Shown: positions 8,577 through 17,616 of the stretch, in pieces
Numbering within the stretch: position 1 is the stretch's first letter
How the letters are laid out: the number at the start of each line of letters is the position of its first letter
NCBI GenBank assembly: GCA_965228545.1
Contig: OZ245822.1
Coordinates: 3,410,001 to 3,474,000, forward strand
Reading direction: 5' to 3'
Source: HXMU1420-13 sp965228545
GTDB taxonomy: Bacteria; Bacteroidota; Rhodothermia; Balneolales; Balneolaceae
DNA: 64,000 nt
The notes under the pieces: generated by a model
Seen by the model: only the letters and a program-made list of their open reading frames with translations
Told to the model about the DNA's origin: nothing
The model's database searches: none
Made by a program: the position numbers and the translations under genes

Positions 8577-9767
8577 ATGCAATTGAAAAAAGAACTGCTT
8601 GAGCTTACCAAAAGATTTGTACCGTACATGATAGAAACACGTCGGTATTTACATCAGCATCCTGAAGTAAGTTATAAAGAATTTGAAACCACGAAATTCA
8701 TTAAAGCGGAATTAGACAAACTGGGAATACCACACGATTCTCCGTTAGAAACCGGTTGTGTTGGAATTATTGAAGGGGCAATTGAATCTGAGAAAGTAAT
8801 CGCTCTTCGCGCTGATATCGATGCTCTTGCAATGAGTGAGGAAGGAGACGCAAAAGCTACTTTTTTTTCAAAAAATGATGGAGCCGCACACTGTTGTGGA
8901 CATGATGCGCATACGGCAAATTTATTAGGGGTAGCAAAGATTTTATCCGAATTAAAAGAACATATATCCGGAAAGGTTTTGTTGGTGTTTCAGCCGGGAG
9001 AAGAGAAGTTACCGGGCGGCGGGCGATTACTTTGTGAAACAGGATACCTGCAAAAACATGGCGTTAACGCCATTTATGGCTTGCATACCGATCCATCTCA
9101 ATCTCCCGGAAAAATTGCCACTAAATCCGGTCCATTGATGGGGAGTCCCGACGAGTTTGAAATTGAAATCTTTGGGAAAGGAGGTCATGCCGCCCGCCCG
9201 CATGAGGCAATCGATCCTATCGTGATGGCATCACAATTTATTACAGCCGCACAAACTATTGTAAGCCGTTCTATTGATCCTACCGATGCTGCCGTCGTAA
9301 CCATCGGAAAAATTGAGGGAGGAACGGCTCATAACATCATTCCGGAATCTGTTCGGATGTTGGGAACGGTTCGAACCTTATCAAAATCCACCGCAGACAC
9401 CATAGCCGAACGATTGGAAGCAATATTAAAAGGAACCTGTGAAGGTGCGGGTGGAAGCTACTCGTTTAACTTTAACAGAGGATATCCGGTTGTAAATAAT
9501 ACCGTTGAAGAAACGGAGCAGATTTTAGCTTCGATGAAAGCATTATTCGGAGAAGAATCAGCTACTGAGCTAGAGAAACCTATTATGGCCGGCGAGGATT
9601 TTGCTTTCTATCAGGAATATTTTCCCGGTGCTTTTTTCTTTGCAGGAAGTGGAGCCCCAGAAAGCGACTCGCAATATGCCTGGCATCACCCTAAATACAA
9701 TATAGACGATCGCTTTTTCGAATATGCAGCGCCACTAATGGCATCGCTTGTAGTTGGGGGGAAATGA
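8577..9767 (+). CDS. M20 family amidohydrolase
   Basis: Enzymes of this group (HipO / AmaA type) hydrolyse N-acyl amino acids or related amides using two metals. The metal-binding signature CCGHDAHTANLLG lies near residues 105-117, the general-base region PGEEKLPGGG near 141-150, GLHTDPSQSPG near 169-179, and a late AWHHPKYNIDD. The dimerisation insert FGKGGHAARPHEAIDP is also clear. Its last codons overlap the next gene by ATGA, so the hydrolase and the FAD oxidase are coupled. The pair could free an amino acid and then oxidise it, but the substrate cannot be read from the sequence. Confidence 0.9.
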   Translation: MQLKKELLELTKRFVPYMIETRRYLHQHPEVSYKEFETTKFIKAELDKLGIPHDSPLETGCVGIIEGAIESEKVIALRADIDALAMSEEGDAKATFFSKNDGAAHCCGHDAHTANLLGVAKILSELKEHISGKVLLVFQPGEEKLPGGGRLLCETGYLQKHGVNAIYGLHTDPSQSPGKIATKSGPLMGSPDEFEIEIFGKGGHAARPHEAIDPIVMASQFITAAQTIVSRSIDPTDAAVVTIGKIEGGTAHNIIPESVRMLGTVRTLSKSTADTIAERLEAILKGTCEGAGGSYSFNFNRGYPVVNNTVEETEQILASMKALFGEESATELEKPIMAGEDFAFYQEYFPGAFFFAGSGAPESDSQYAWHHPKYNIDDRFFEYAAPLMASLVVGGK

Positions 9768-10867
9768 AAGGAGCGCTACAATCATATTGGGAAGACGAGC
9801 TCTATAACCAACAATGCGACGTGCTGATTGTTGGTGCTGGGTTAACCGGACTATCAACCGCATTATTTACGAAAAGAATGAACCCGGATGCAAGAGTGGT
9901 TGTACTAGAGCGTGGCGTTTATCCCATTGGGGCAAGTACCAGAAACGCAGGGTTTGCCTGTATTGGAAGCATAACGGAACACTTGGCGGATTTGGAATTG
10001 GATTCAGAAAATCAGCTAAAAGAGCGAATTAAGGCTCGATACCACGGACTTCATTTGCTTAGAACAACACTAGGTGAGCAGAATATCGAATATGATGACT
10101 GCGGTGGCTGGGAAATTTTTACCGACCACACTCAATTTGAAAAGGCTTCAGAGCAAGTAGCACGGTTTAACGGTTGGATGGAGCAATTAATTGGTGAAAA
10201 AGAAGTATATCAGGTTGGAAAGTTTGAGGGATATCCAGCCATTTTCAATCGAGTGGAAGGAGCTCTTCATCCCGGAAAGATGATGAAAACGCTCATCGAG
10301 CTAAATGTGAAGGAAGGAGTAGAGTTAAGATGGCAAACAGCTGTAAAACACATTGATGTGGAAAAAGGTAGTGTGATTGGAGAAAACGGCGAGCAATGGA
10401 TTAGCGAAACGTTGGTGTTAACTACGAATGCATTTACCAATCATTTATCCCAGAAAAAGGAAATCAAACCCGGTCGCGGATTCGTATTTGTTACCAGTCC
10501 AATAAAAGAATTGCCATGGAAAGGTACTTTTCATTACGACAAAGGATACGTGTACTTTCGGAATCTAGGGGAAGATCGGTTGTTAATCGGGGGTGGAAGA
10601 AATGTTGATTATGATGCAGAAACGACCGATAAGTTTGGGATAAATGAGTCGATAAAAGAGTATTTGATCAACTATGTGAATGATGTAATAAAGTTACCCA
10701 AAGGTTGGCAAATTGAACGCGAATGGAGTGGAATTATGGGTTTTACAGAATCGAAATCTCCATCATTAGAAAAAATTGGTACTAAAACATGGCAAGTTGC
10801 CGGATTAAGTGGAATGGGCGTGGCATTGGGAATGGCGCTGGGCAAATCTGCCGCTGAAAAACTTTGA
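9764..10867 (+). CDS. FAD-dependent amine/amino-acid oxidoreductase (DAO family)
   Basis: The N-terminus has the dinucleotide-binding fold CDVLIVGAGLTGLSTAL (about residues 18-34), then VVVLERGVYPIGASTRNAG, the DAO-family flavin-contacting segment. A second FAD contact lies at the end: WQVAGLSGMGVALGMALGKSAA. The 367 aa match glycine/D-amino acid oxidase-like proteins (IPR006076). The start ATG overlaps the stop of the M20 hydrolase, so it is translated from the same message. The product would be an imine or keto acid and peroxide or reduced acceptor; the substrate is unknown. Confidence 0.88.
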   Translation: MKGALQSYWEDELYNQQCDVLIVGAGLTGLSTALFTKRMNPDARVVVLERGVYPIGASTRNAGFACIGSITEHLADLELDSENQLKERIKARYHGLHLLRTTLGEQNIEYDDCGGWEIFTDHTQFEKASEQVARFNGWMEQLIGEKEVYQVGKFEGYPAIFNRVEGALHPGKMMKTLIELNVKEGVELRWQTAVKHIDVEKGSVIGENGEQWISETLVLTTNAFTNHLSQKKEIKPGRGFVFVTSPIKELPWKGTFHYDKGYVYFRNLGEDRLLIGGGRNVDYDAETTDKFGINESIKEYLINYVNDVIKLPKGWQIEREWSGIMGFTESKSPSLEKIGTKTWQVAGLSGMGVALGMALGKSAAEKL

Positions 10868-10930
10868 TTACTAATCGTTGAACCAATTTTCTTTCTTTGA
10901 TTGTTGGCGGAAGTTAGGTGTGATAGATTT

Positions 10931-11569
10931 CTAGCTCAAAAACTCCTCATAAAGTACCACGAGTTCGTTAAGCATCATAGATGTAGCACCCCAAAGTGGA
11001 ACCGAATGTACATCCCAAAATGGAACCACATACTTGGTTTCGCGCAACGACCACAATTCCTGTTTTAGAAACTCTTCTCCCGATAACTTTGAGATTGGGA
11101 CACTGAAAATTTCATCCACCTCATTGGGATTCGCACAAAACTCTTGTTCCTGATGAATAAAGCCAACTACCGGAGTTACCATGTTGTTCGAACGATCCAC
11201 ATAAAGGGTTGAAAGGTGTCCCACCACTTCTACATTAGCCTCGATGATTCCCGTTTCTTCATGGGCTTCTCTCAAGGCAGTTTCTTCAATGGTTTCATCG
11301 CCTTCTTGTCCACCACCCGGAAAGCTGATTTGTCCACCATGTTTAATTCCTTGAGTTCGCAAGGTTAGCAATACCTCAGGTTCTTCGGTGTAGGTTAAAA
11401 TGGGCACAAGCACACTACTGTTGCGATAGCTGTCGTCTTCTGGTGAGAAGCTTTTGAACGTTGGGTTTTTATACGATTCGGGAAACGGGCGCATAATATT
11501 CTGCGCTTCCGAGCCGGGCAAGATTTCTTTTAAACGTTTTGCCAAAAATTCCTGAAAAGATACACTCAT
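10931..11569 (-). CDS. nudL: NUDIX hydrolase, probable CoA pyrophosphatase
   Basis: The Nudix box GGGQEGDETIEETALREAHEETGI fits GX5EX7REUXEEXGU, with the preceding segment LLTLRTQGIKHGGQISFPG that marks the YeaB/NudL (UPF0035) CoA pyrophosphatases. These cut CoA to 3',5'-ADP and phosphopantetheine. The longer frame from 11599 begins with TTG; the ATG at 11569 (MSVSFQEFLAKRL) is the better start and gives 212 aa. It is a single gene, divergent from the adenosine kinase operon with about 110 bp between. Confidence 0.88.
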   Translation of the reverse strand: MSVSFQEFLAKRLKEILPGSEAQNIMRPFPESYKNPTFKSFSPEDDSYRNSSVLVPILTYTEEPEVLLTLRTQGIKHGGQISFPGGGQEGDETIEETALREAHEETGIIEANVEVVGHLSTLYVDRSNNMVTPVVGFIHQEQEFCANPNEVDEIFSVPISKLSGEEFLKQELWSLRETKYVVPFWDVHSVPLWGATSMMLNELVVLYEEFLS

Positions 11570-11682
11570 CACCAAATATAAATTGAATTGAGTCAACAAA
11601 CATCACATAAACAGCAGCCTTACCTTTTAATCGAGGAATAGGCTGCGTACCTTTTGGAGCCACAAAAAATCCTGTTAATTGA

Positions 11683-12675
11683 ATGAAAAAATACGATGTA
11701 TACGGCATTGGTAATGCCTTAGTAGATTTAGAAGCAAAAGTTTCTGACGAGTTTATTCAGAAATTCGAAGTACCCAAAGGGTTAATGACTTTGGTAGATG
11801 ACGAGCATCAGCGTTCGCTGATCGAGGCAATGGATAATGGCGGCATCAAAAAGAAGTCGGGCGGCTCTGCCGGAAATACGGTTATTGCTGTGAGTCAGTT
11901 TGGTGGGCAGGCCTTTTATTCGTGTAAAATATCGAACGATGAGTATGGCGATATCTTCAATAAAGATTTAAAAGATCTCGGGATTGCATCGAACCTCGAT
12001 AAAATAGAGCGCGGAGACGGCCCAACCGGGCGATGTTTAGTAATGATAACCGATGATGCAGACCGAACCATGAACACTTTTCTGGGGGTTTCGGTGGATT
12101 TATCAAAAAATGAGGTAGACGAAGATGCCATCAGAGCTTCAGAATATGTGTATCTGGAAGGATATCCTGTAACGTCCGATTCGGCATTTGAGGCGCTCAA
12201 ATACACCAAAAAAATTGCAGAAGAAGCCGGAGTGAAAACATCCCTTACCTTATCCGACCCTTCCATCGTAAAAGCATTTAAAGCACGGTTTGTGGAATTA
12301 ATAGGAGCTTCGGTTGACTTATTATTTTGCAACGAAGATGAAGCATTGGAATTTACCGAAACCGATAACTTGACGGATGCCCGTGAAGCATTAAAAAAGG
12401 ATGCAAAGCGATTCGTAATTACCCAAGGCGCAAACGGAGCCATGATTTTTGACGGTGATACCTTTATTGATATTGAACCTTACGATGTGAAAGCAGTAGA
12501 TACTAATGGTGCCGGCGATATGTTTGCCGGAGCGTTTTTATATGGTATTACGAACGGACTCGGTTTTGCAGGAGCTGGAAAGCTGGCTAGCTTGGCATCC
12601 TCTCGTGTAGTAGCACAATACGGCCCAAGATTGGCAAAAGCTGAAGCCATCGAAATAAAAAAGAGGTTCCATTAA
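11683..12675 (+). CDS. PfkB family kinase, adenosine kinase-like
   Basis: This ribokinase-superfamily enzyme phosphorylates a nucleoside or sugar with ATP. It starts MKKYDVYGIGNALVDLEAKV and has the first PfkB signature GGSAGNTV (about residues 60-67). The second signature DTNGAGDMFAGAFLYG (about 270-285) contains the catalytic Asp in GAGD. The GNALVD start and GGSAGNT resemble the bacterial adenosine kinase-like group, which fits the purine-related neighbour RdgB. Its stop overlaps the next start as TAATG. Substrate choice between adenosine and another nucleoside or sugar remains open. Confidence 0.85.
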   Translation: MKKYDVYGIGNALVDLEAKVSDEFIQKFEVPKGLMTLVDDEHQRSLIEAMDNGGIKKKSGGSAGNTVIAVSQFGGQAFYSCKISNDEYGDIFNKDLKDLGIASNLDKIERGDGPTGRCLVMITDDADRTMNTFLGVSVDLSKNEVDEDAIRASEYVYLEGYPVTSDSAFEALKYTKKIAEEAGVKTSLTLSDPSIVKAFKARFVELIGASVDLLFCNEDEALEFTETDNLTDAREALKKDAKRFVITQGANGAMIFDGDTFIDIEPYDVKAVDTNGAGDMFAGAFLYGITNGLGFAGAGKLASLASSRVVAQYGPRLAKAEAIEIKKRFH

Positions 12676-12938
12676 TGACAGGTGTTGAACTATTAGGTTG
12701 GCTAGGATTTGGATTACTGATTACAGCCTGGGTGCCCCAAACTTGGGATACTATAAAATCAGGTCGCACCGATATGAATCTGGTTTTTATCATGCTGTAT
12801 GTTACTTCAAGTTTGTTGCTTACGGTATATTCAGTTCTTACAGTAGATTATGTTTTTATAGCACTTAATGCGCTGTTAACTGTAGGTAGCGGTATCAATT
12901 TATTTTATAAGCTAAAACCGCGCAAATCGAATGGATAA
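12675..12938 (+). CDS. SemiSWEET-type transporter
   Basis: At 87 aa it has three transmembrane helices and the PQ motif (AWVPQTWDTIKSGRT, about residues 19-33) typical of SemiSWEET sugar facilitators of the MtN3 family, which work as dimers in the inner membrane. It overlaps the kinase by one base and RdgB by 8 bp, so the three are one translational unit. Placement after a PfkB kinase suggests uptake of the kinase's sugar or nucleoside substrate. That link is inference. Confidence 0.85.
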   Translation: MTGVELLGWLGFGLLITAWVPQTWDTIKSGRTDMNLVFIMLYVTSSLLLTVYSVLTVDYVFIALNALLTVGSGINLFYKLKPRKSNG

Positions 12939-13509
12939 GCTCGTATTAGCGTCTCGCAATCCGAATAAAATTGAAGAAATGGCCGAACTGCTGAAACCGC
13001 TTGGTATAGAAGTGTACTCGGCATTGAATTTCCCGGAGCTTGCAGAGGTGGTAGAAGATCAATTAACATTAGAAGGCAATGCGCTGAAAAAAGCAAGATA
13101 TGTTCAATCAGTTACCGGTTTACCGTCACTTTCTGATGATACCGGGCTTGAAGTTGAAGCATTAAATGGTGCACCTGGAGTTTTCTCTGCTCGCTATTCT
13201 GGAGAAGATGCCACCTATCTAAGCAATGTGCAGAAATTGCTAAACGAATTGAACGATGAGGGGCATCGTACTGCACGGTTCAGAACAGTACTTGCTTTTG
13301 TTACAGCAAAAGAAACGCACACGTTTGAAGGCATCGTAAACGGAGAAATTCTAAAAAAACAAAGAGGAAGAGGCGGCTTTGGCTACGATCCTGTATTTCA
13401 ACCAGATGGGTTTGAGCAAACCTTCGCAGAGTTACCATCGAATGTGAAAAACGAAATTAGCCACCGCGGTAGAGCCATTCAAAAGTTTTTAGCCTTTCTA
13501 AAAGCATAA
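12931..13509 (+). CDS. rdgB: RdgB/HAM1 non-canonical purine NTP pyrophosphatase
   Basis: This house-cleaning enzyme hydrolyses dITP, ITP and XTP to monophosphates, keeping deaminated purines out of DNA and RNA. It starts LVLASRNPNKIEEM (SxNxxK nucleotide-binding motif), then SDDTGLEVEALNGAPGVFSARYSG (catalytic Asp region, about residues 67-90) and GFGYDPVFQPDG (about 149-160). The end ISHRGRAIQKF also matches. The length of 192 aa is normal. It overlaps the SemiSWEET gene by 8 bp. Together with the PfkB kinase it gives the operon a purine-salvage flavour. Confidence 0.95.
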   Translation: MDKLVLASRNPNKIEEMAELLKPLGIEVYSALNFPELAEVVEDQLTLEGNALKKARYVQSVTGLPSLSDDTGLEVEALNGAPGVFSARYSGEDATYLSNVQKLLNELNDEGHRTARFRTVLAFVTAKETHTFEGIVNGEILKKQRGRGGFGYDPVFQPDGFEQTFAELPSNVKNEISHRGRAIQKFLAFLKA

Positions 13510-13523
13510 TCGTTTCTTTGTCC

Positions 13524-15071
13524 ATGCAATTTGGACTGATCGACTACATCGTACTGGCAACCTATTTAATAGCTGTAGCTATTTTCGGGTTAAAAGCATC
13601 AGGCAAACAAAGCACTACCCGCGATTATTTTTTAGGTGGCGATGGCATCCCTTGGTGGGCCATCCTATTCTCGGTTGTGGCCACCGAAACAAGTACACTT
13701 ACATTTATCAGCATTCCGGCTGTGGCTTATGGCGGAAACCTTACGTTTCTACAAATTACCATTGGCTATTTTATTGGTAGAGTTATAGTTGCCATGTATT
13801 TTCTGCCAAAATATTTCGATGGGGAGATATACACGGCGTATCAGTTTTTAGAAAAGCGCTTTGGGCGCTCCATGCGCATTGCAACAAGTACTACGTTTAT
13901 GGTTACGCGATTACTTGCCGATGGCGTTCGATTATTTGCAACTGCCATACCATTAGCAATTATTTTAAGGTTGGGAGGCGCTTTTCTTACATGGACCGAT
14001 TTAGAACTCTATCTATTATCAATTGCGGTTATTTCGACCATTACCTTGGGCTATACTTTTTTTGGTGGTATAAAAGCAGTTGTTTGGATGGATGTTGTAC
14101 AAATGGGCGTTTATATGGGTGGAGCATGTATAGCGATGGCGGTTTTATGGGGAAATATGCCGGATGGCTGGCAAACAATAACTTCATATGCCTCGCCCGA
14201 AAATAAACTTCAGGTTTTACGATTGGGATTTGATTTAACTTTCGGTGAGTTCATTGCTCAACCGTACACATTAATAACTGCAATTGTTGGTGGAGCAGTG
14301 TTTTCGTTAGCTTCGCATGGCACCGATCAGTTGTTAGTACAGCGCCTGCTTGCCTCCGGTAGTTTAAGAGCTGCACAAAAAGCATTGATAGGAAGCGGGT
14401 TAGTTATAATGGCTCAATTTGCAATATTTTTAGTGATAGGGTTAATGCTTTACGCATTCTATGGAGCTCAAGATCCTGAATTTCTGGGGCTAAGTACCAA
14501 CGATGAGATTTTCGCTAAATTTATAGTTGAGCAACTTCCTATGGGTATATCAGGATTGATCGTAGCCGCCTTGTTTGCAGCTGCTATGAGTAGTTTAAGC
14601 TCCTCTTTAAATTCATTGGCCTCATCCACCACCTTCGATTTAATTAAAACCCTAACAACAAAAAAAACAACACAAGCTCAAGACCTACGCACATCTCGGA
14701 TAGTTACGCTGGTTTGGGGAATCATACTCGCAACCTCCGCTTTTATGTTTGCTTGGCTACAATTACAAGCCGGTGAACGTCCGACGGTAGTTGAACTCGG
14801 TTTGGGAATAGCATCCTATACTTATGGTGGTTTATTGGGTGCATTTGGCTTGGGGATGCTATTTAGTGCGCCAAACAAAACCGATGCCATCACTGGTTTT
14901 TTTGCCGGCCTCGTATGCTTATTGTTCCTGGTTGATGGGCCAGTACAGAACATTCTGCCGGGAGATGGAATCGTAATAGCGTGGCCACTTTATACACTCA
15001 TTGGTAGTGCCATTGTACTATTCGTGGGATGGTGTTCTTGCCGCATAAGGAAACGGATTTTGAATGGCTAA
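13524..15071 (+). CDS. Sodium:solute symporter (SSS family)
   Basis: An inner-membrane secondary transporter driven by sodium, with about 13-14 helices. The SSS family features seen are the early DYFLGGDGIPWWAILFSVVATETST, in which helix 1 contributes to the Na2 site, and AALFAAAMSSLSSSLNSLAS, the helix-8 Ser-rich Na+ site. An in-frame TTG at 13518 precedes the ATG at 13524, which I prefer; this gives 515 aa. It starts 15 bp after rdgB and probably ends the operon. Substrate is unknown: related proteins carry sugars, sialic acid, nucleosides or amino acids. Confidence 0.9.
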   Translation: MQFGLIDYIVLATYLIAVAIFGLKASGKQSTTRDYFLGGDGIPWWAILFSVVATETSTLTFISIPAVAYGGNLTFLQITIGYFIGRVIVAMYFLPKYFDGEIYTAYQFLEKRFGRSMRIATSTTFMVTRLLADGVRLFATAIPLAIILRLGGAFLTWTDLELYLLSIAVISTITLGYTFFGGIKAVVWMDVVQMGVYMGGACIAMAVLWGNMPDGWQTITSYASPENKLQVLRLGFDLTFGEFIAQPYTLITAIVGGAVFSLASHGTDQLLVQRLLASGSLRAAQKALIGSGLVIMAQFAIFLVIGLMLYAFYGAQDPEFLGLSTNDEIFAKFIVEQLPMGISGLIVAALFAAAMSSLSSSLNSLASSTTFDLIKTLTTKKTTQAQDLRTSRIVTLVWGIILATSAFMFAWLQLQAGERPTVVELGLGIASYTYGGLLGAFGLGMLFSAPNKTDAITGFFAGLVCLLFLVDGPVQNILPGDGIVIAWPLYTLIGSAIVLFVGWCSCRIRKRILNG

Positions 15072-15088
15072 CAGATGTTTAGTTAGCC
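15066..15088 (+). terminator. Hairpin at the end of the symporter operon
   Basis: GGCTAAC (15066-15072), which includes the symporter stop codon, pairs with GTTAGCC (15082-15088). No T-run follows, so it would be a weak terminator or mRNA-end stabiliser. Confidence 0.35.
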
Positions 15089-15238
15089 AATCCATTAGCT
15101 AATAAATACAGTATACAAATCTATCTGTATCACTTAACGAAAGAATATTTCGAACATGGGATAATCGCTGAGGAATTACCCCAAAATGGGTAGTATATTA
15201 TTTCAATAACTTTAGTTTATTATTTGTACCCGGAAAAA

Positions 15239-15715
15239 ATGTCTTCCAATCACATACATATAGTTGAACAATTTTATACAGCGCTGAATAAAAAAGATTT
15301 TTCGATGCTAAGATCATTGTACCATCCTAAAGCAGAATATATGGATGAACTGTTTAGCTTGAAATATCGCGAGATTCTCGCTCTGTGGTATAGCTGTATG
15401 CTGCCCGAAATGAAATTAGAAGTAAAGGTAAAATCTATCGAACAGTTCAAAGATGTTGTAGTTACCAAATGGACCATTTCGTACACCATCAGTTCAATTA
15501 ACAGAAGAATCACCTTGGATGAAATTGGGCGGTTCGAATTCGAAGATGGCCTGATTATTCGTCACACTGATAAATACAGTTTTCATAGCTGGTGCACTCA
15601 GGCTTTAGGCGTGGCTGGTATGTTAGCCTCTTGGAGTAAATGGCTTCGGTCGAAGGTGCGGAATCAGGCCTATAGCAGTATAAGTGCGAATCTTTATGCA
15701 GCAAACTCAAAATAA
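15239..15715 (+). CDS. NTF2-like (SnoaL-type) protein, copy 1
   Basis: A 158-aa cone-fold protein: HIVEQFYTALNKKDFSMLRSLYHPKAEYMDELF is the usual helix-strand start of SnoaL/ketosteroid-isomerase-like proteins. It continues with LKYREILALWYSCML, DEIGRFEFEDGLIIRHTDKYSFHSW and a C-terminal helix WSKWLRSKVRNQA. An in-frame TTG at 15224 precedes the ATG at 15239, which is preferred. Its neighbour at 15724 is a clear paralogue with the same order of motifs. The family includes enzymes and ligand-binding subunits, so the role is not known. It precedes the aminotransferase/sulfotransferase genes on the same strand. Confidence 0.8.
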   Translation: MSSNHIHIVEQFYTALNKKDFSMLRSLYHPKAEYMDELFSLKYREILALWYSCMLPEMKLEVKVKSIEQFKDVVVTKWTISYTISSINRRITLDEIGRFEFEDGLIIRHTDKYSFHSWCTQALGVAGMLASWSKWLRSKVRNQAYSSISANLYAANSK

Positions 15716-15723
15716 CAGGTACT

Positions 15724-16233
15724 ATGAACAACCAAGAAGTTAAACAATCGACGGTTATTCACACGTTATATTCTTCCTTTGCCCAACGCGATTATAAGAC
15801 TATGGCTGAGTGTTATCATCCCGACGCTCGCTTTAAAGACGAAGTTTTTGAACTTAAAGGAAATGAAATAGCGGCCATGTGGTACATGTTGTGCACTAGA
15901 GGTAAAGATTTGCAGATTGAATACGATCAAGTGGAAGTATCGGCAAATACGGGATCAGCAAATTGGATTGCTACCTATACCTTTAGCCAAACCCGTAGGA
16001 AAGTGAAAAACGAAATTGCGGCTTCTTTCATCTTCAAAGATGGGTTAATTATCAACCACCAAGATGATTTCGATTTCTGGAGATGGAGTACTCAAGCGCT
16101 TGGTTTTATTGGGTTAATTCTGGGCTGGAGTAAATTGTTGAGGAACAAAGTACAGCAACAGGCTCGCCAATCGTTAGATGCATTTATTAGTAAACATCCC
16201 GAATTTGAGGTGCAAAACAATTTGAGCGATTAG
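15724..16233 (+). CDS. NTF2-like (SnoaL-type) protein, copy 2
   Basis: Tandem paralogue of the gene at 15239: VIHTLYSSFAQRDYKTMAECYHPDARFKDEVF, then LKGNEIAAMWYMLC, FKDGLIINHQDDFDFWRWSTQALG and WSKLLRNKVQQQA. The shared DFWRWSTQALG/SFHSWCTQALG and WSK-L-R-KV blocks show duplication followed by divergence. It is 169 aa with no signal peptide. It sits 9 bp after copy 1 and 9 bp before the aminotransferase, so all three are probably cotranscribed. Function is unknown; a polar hydrolase, isomerase or binding role would fit the fold. Confidence 0.8.
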   Translation: MNNQEVKQSTVIHTLYSSFAQRDYKTMAECYHPDARFKDEVFELKGNEIAAMWYMLCTRGKDLQIEYDQVEVSANTGSANWIATYTFSQTRRKVKNEIAASFIFKDGLIINHQDDFDFWRWSTQALGFIGLILGWSKLLRNKVQQQARQSLDAFISKHPEFEVQNNLSD

Positions 16234-16241
16234 GTACATGT

Positions 16242-17546
16242 ATGCGTCAGCCACTACTAAATGAAGGTGCGAGTGAACTAAGCTACGAAATACGAGAAAT
16301 CGTAAAAAAAGCGCGAATTCTGGAAAAGGTTGGAGTAGAGATTTCTTGGGAAAATATTGGCGATCCCATACAGAAAAATGCCCAAATTCCGGCCTGGATT
16401 AAAGAAATAGTGGTAGCACTGACACGAGTGGATACGTCGTATGGTTATTGCGATTCTAAAGGGGTGTTAGCTACCAGAGAGTTTCTGGCCGAACGTACCA
16501 ATCGGTTAGGCGGAGTACAGATTTCTGTGGATGACATTCTTTTTTTTAACGGACTTGGAGATGCAATTGCAACATTATATCAATATCTGAGGCCTACTTC
16601 ACGGGTTATCGGACCTTCGCCGGCTTATTCCACGCACTCTTCTGCCGAGGCTGCTCACGCTAACAATTCGCCGCTCACTTATCGTCTTGATCCAGAAAAT
16701 CATTGGTATCCGGATATGGACGAACTTCGAAATAAGGTAAAATATAATCCCAATATCGTAGCCATTTTGTTGATCAACCCGGATAACCCAACCGGAATGG
16801 TGTACCCCAAAAAGATTTTGGATGAGATTGTAGAACTGGCTCGGGAGTATAACCTGTTCCTGATTTCGGATGAGATCTATAACCAGATTACCTATAATGG
16901 AGCCGTAGCCTATTCACTGGCGGAAGTAATTGGCGATGTGCCTGGAATTGCGATGAAGGGCATTTCCAAGGAGCTTCCTTGGCCGGGTTCGCGATGCGGC
17001 TGGATTGAATACTACAATAGAAACGCCGATCCCGATTTTAACCGGCTTTGCAAAGTGCTGGACGATGCAAAAATGATTGAGGTCTGCTCAACCACACTGC
17101 CGCAAATGGCGATTCCAAAAATTTTGGGAGATCCGCGCTATGAAGCTTATCGAACAGATTTGAACGAGCAAACGGGTAGAAGAAGTATATTCATTTCAGA
17201 AACATTGCAAGACATTCCCGAACTCACATTCAATCCAACCTACGGCGCATTTTATAATACCATCATTTTTAAAGAAGGTGTGTTGAATCAAACTCAATCA
17301 CTACCAATTGGAAATCGGGCTACAAAACAAATGGTTGAAGAGTGGGTTGATGGAGTTTCGCTGGATTTTCGATTTGTGTACTATTTATTAGCCTCAACAG
17401 GGATATGTGTAGTGCCAATTTCTTCATTTTGCTCAAACTTACTTGGATTCCGAATTACCTTACTCGAGGAGAACGAAGAACTTCTGAAAAAAACGTTTAC
17501 TACGCTCCGCGATGCCATTCGCACTTATCTGGATTCAACTAAATGA
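16242..17546 (+). CDS. Class I/II PLP-dependent aminotransferase
   Basis: A fold-type I aminotransferase of 434 aa. The active-site parts are INPDNPTGMVYP (about residues 178-189), DEIYNQITY with the PLP-pyridine Asp (about 210-218), and GISKELPWPGSRCGWIEYY, in which the PLP lysine is SKE Lys (about 245) with the phosphate-binding Arg after it. The N-terminus ISWENIGDP and YCDSKGVLATREFL are typical of the AlaA/AspC-like branch. The protein is longer than AspC (about 396 aa), with an insert around residues 350-370. It lies in a tight run with two NTF2-like genes upstream and a class IV aminotransferase downstream. Substrate is unknown. Confidence 0.9.
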   Translation: MRQPLLNEGASELSYEIREIVKKARILEKVGVEISWENIGDPIQKNAQIPAWIKEIVVALTRVDTSYGYCDSKGVLATREFLAERTNRLGGVQISVDDILFFNGLGDAIATLYQYLRPTSRVIGPSPAYSTHSSAEAAHANNSPLTYRLDPENHWYPDMDELRNKVKYNPNIVAILLINPDNPTGMVYPKKILDEIVELAREYNLFLISDEIYNQITYNGAVAYSLAEVIGDVPGIAMKGISKELPWPGSRCGWIEYYNRNADPDFNRLCKVLDDAKMIEVCSTTLPQMAIPKILGDPRYEAYRTDLNEQTGRRSIFISETLQDIPELTFNPTYGAFYNTIIFKEGVLNQTQSLPIGNRATKQMVEEWVDGVSLDFRFVYYLLASTGICVVPISSFCSNLLGFRITLLEENEELLKKTFTTLRDAIRTYLDSTK

Positions 17547-17604
17547 TGAATGTTAAATGCTAAGTGTTAAATTGAATGTGCATTTAATATTTAATACTCA
17601 TCAT
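17543..17604. repeat. Word-built hairpin between the two aminotransferase genes
   Basis: The spacer after the stop is an imperfect inverted repeat made of TTAAATG-like words: ATGATGA (17543-17549) faces TCATCAT (17598-17604), and GTTAAATGCTAAGTGTTAAA faces ATTTAATATTTAA. The stop codon TGA 17544-17546 is inside the left arm. It may act as a processing or partial termination hairpin within the operon. Confidence 0.55.
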
Positions 17605-17616
17605 TAAACATTTGAG

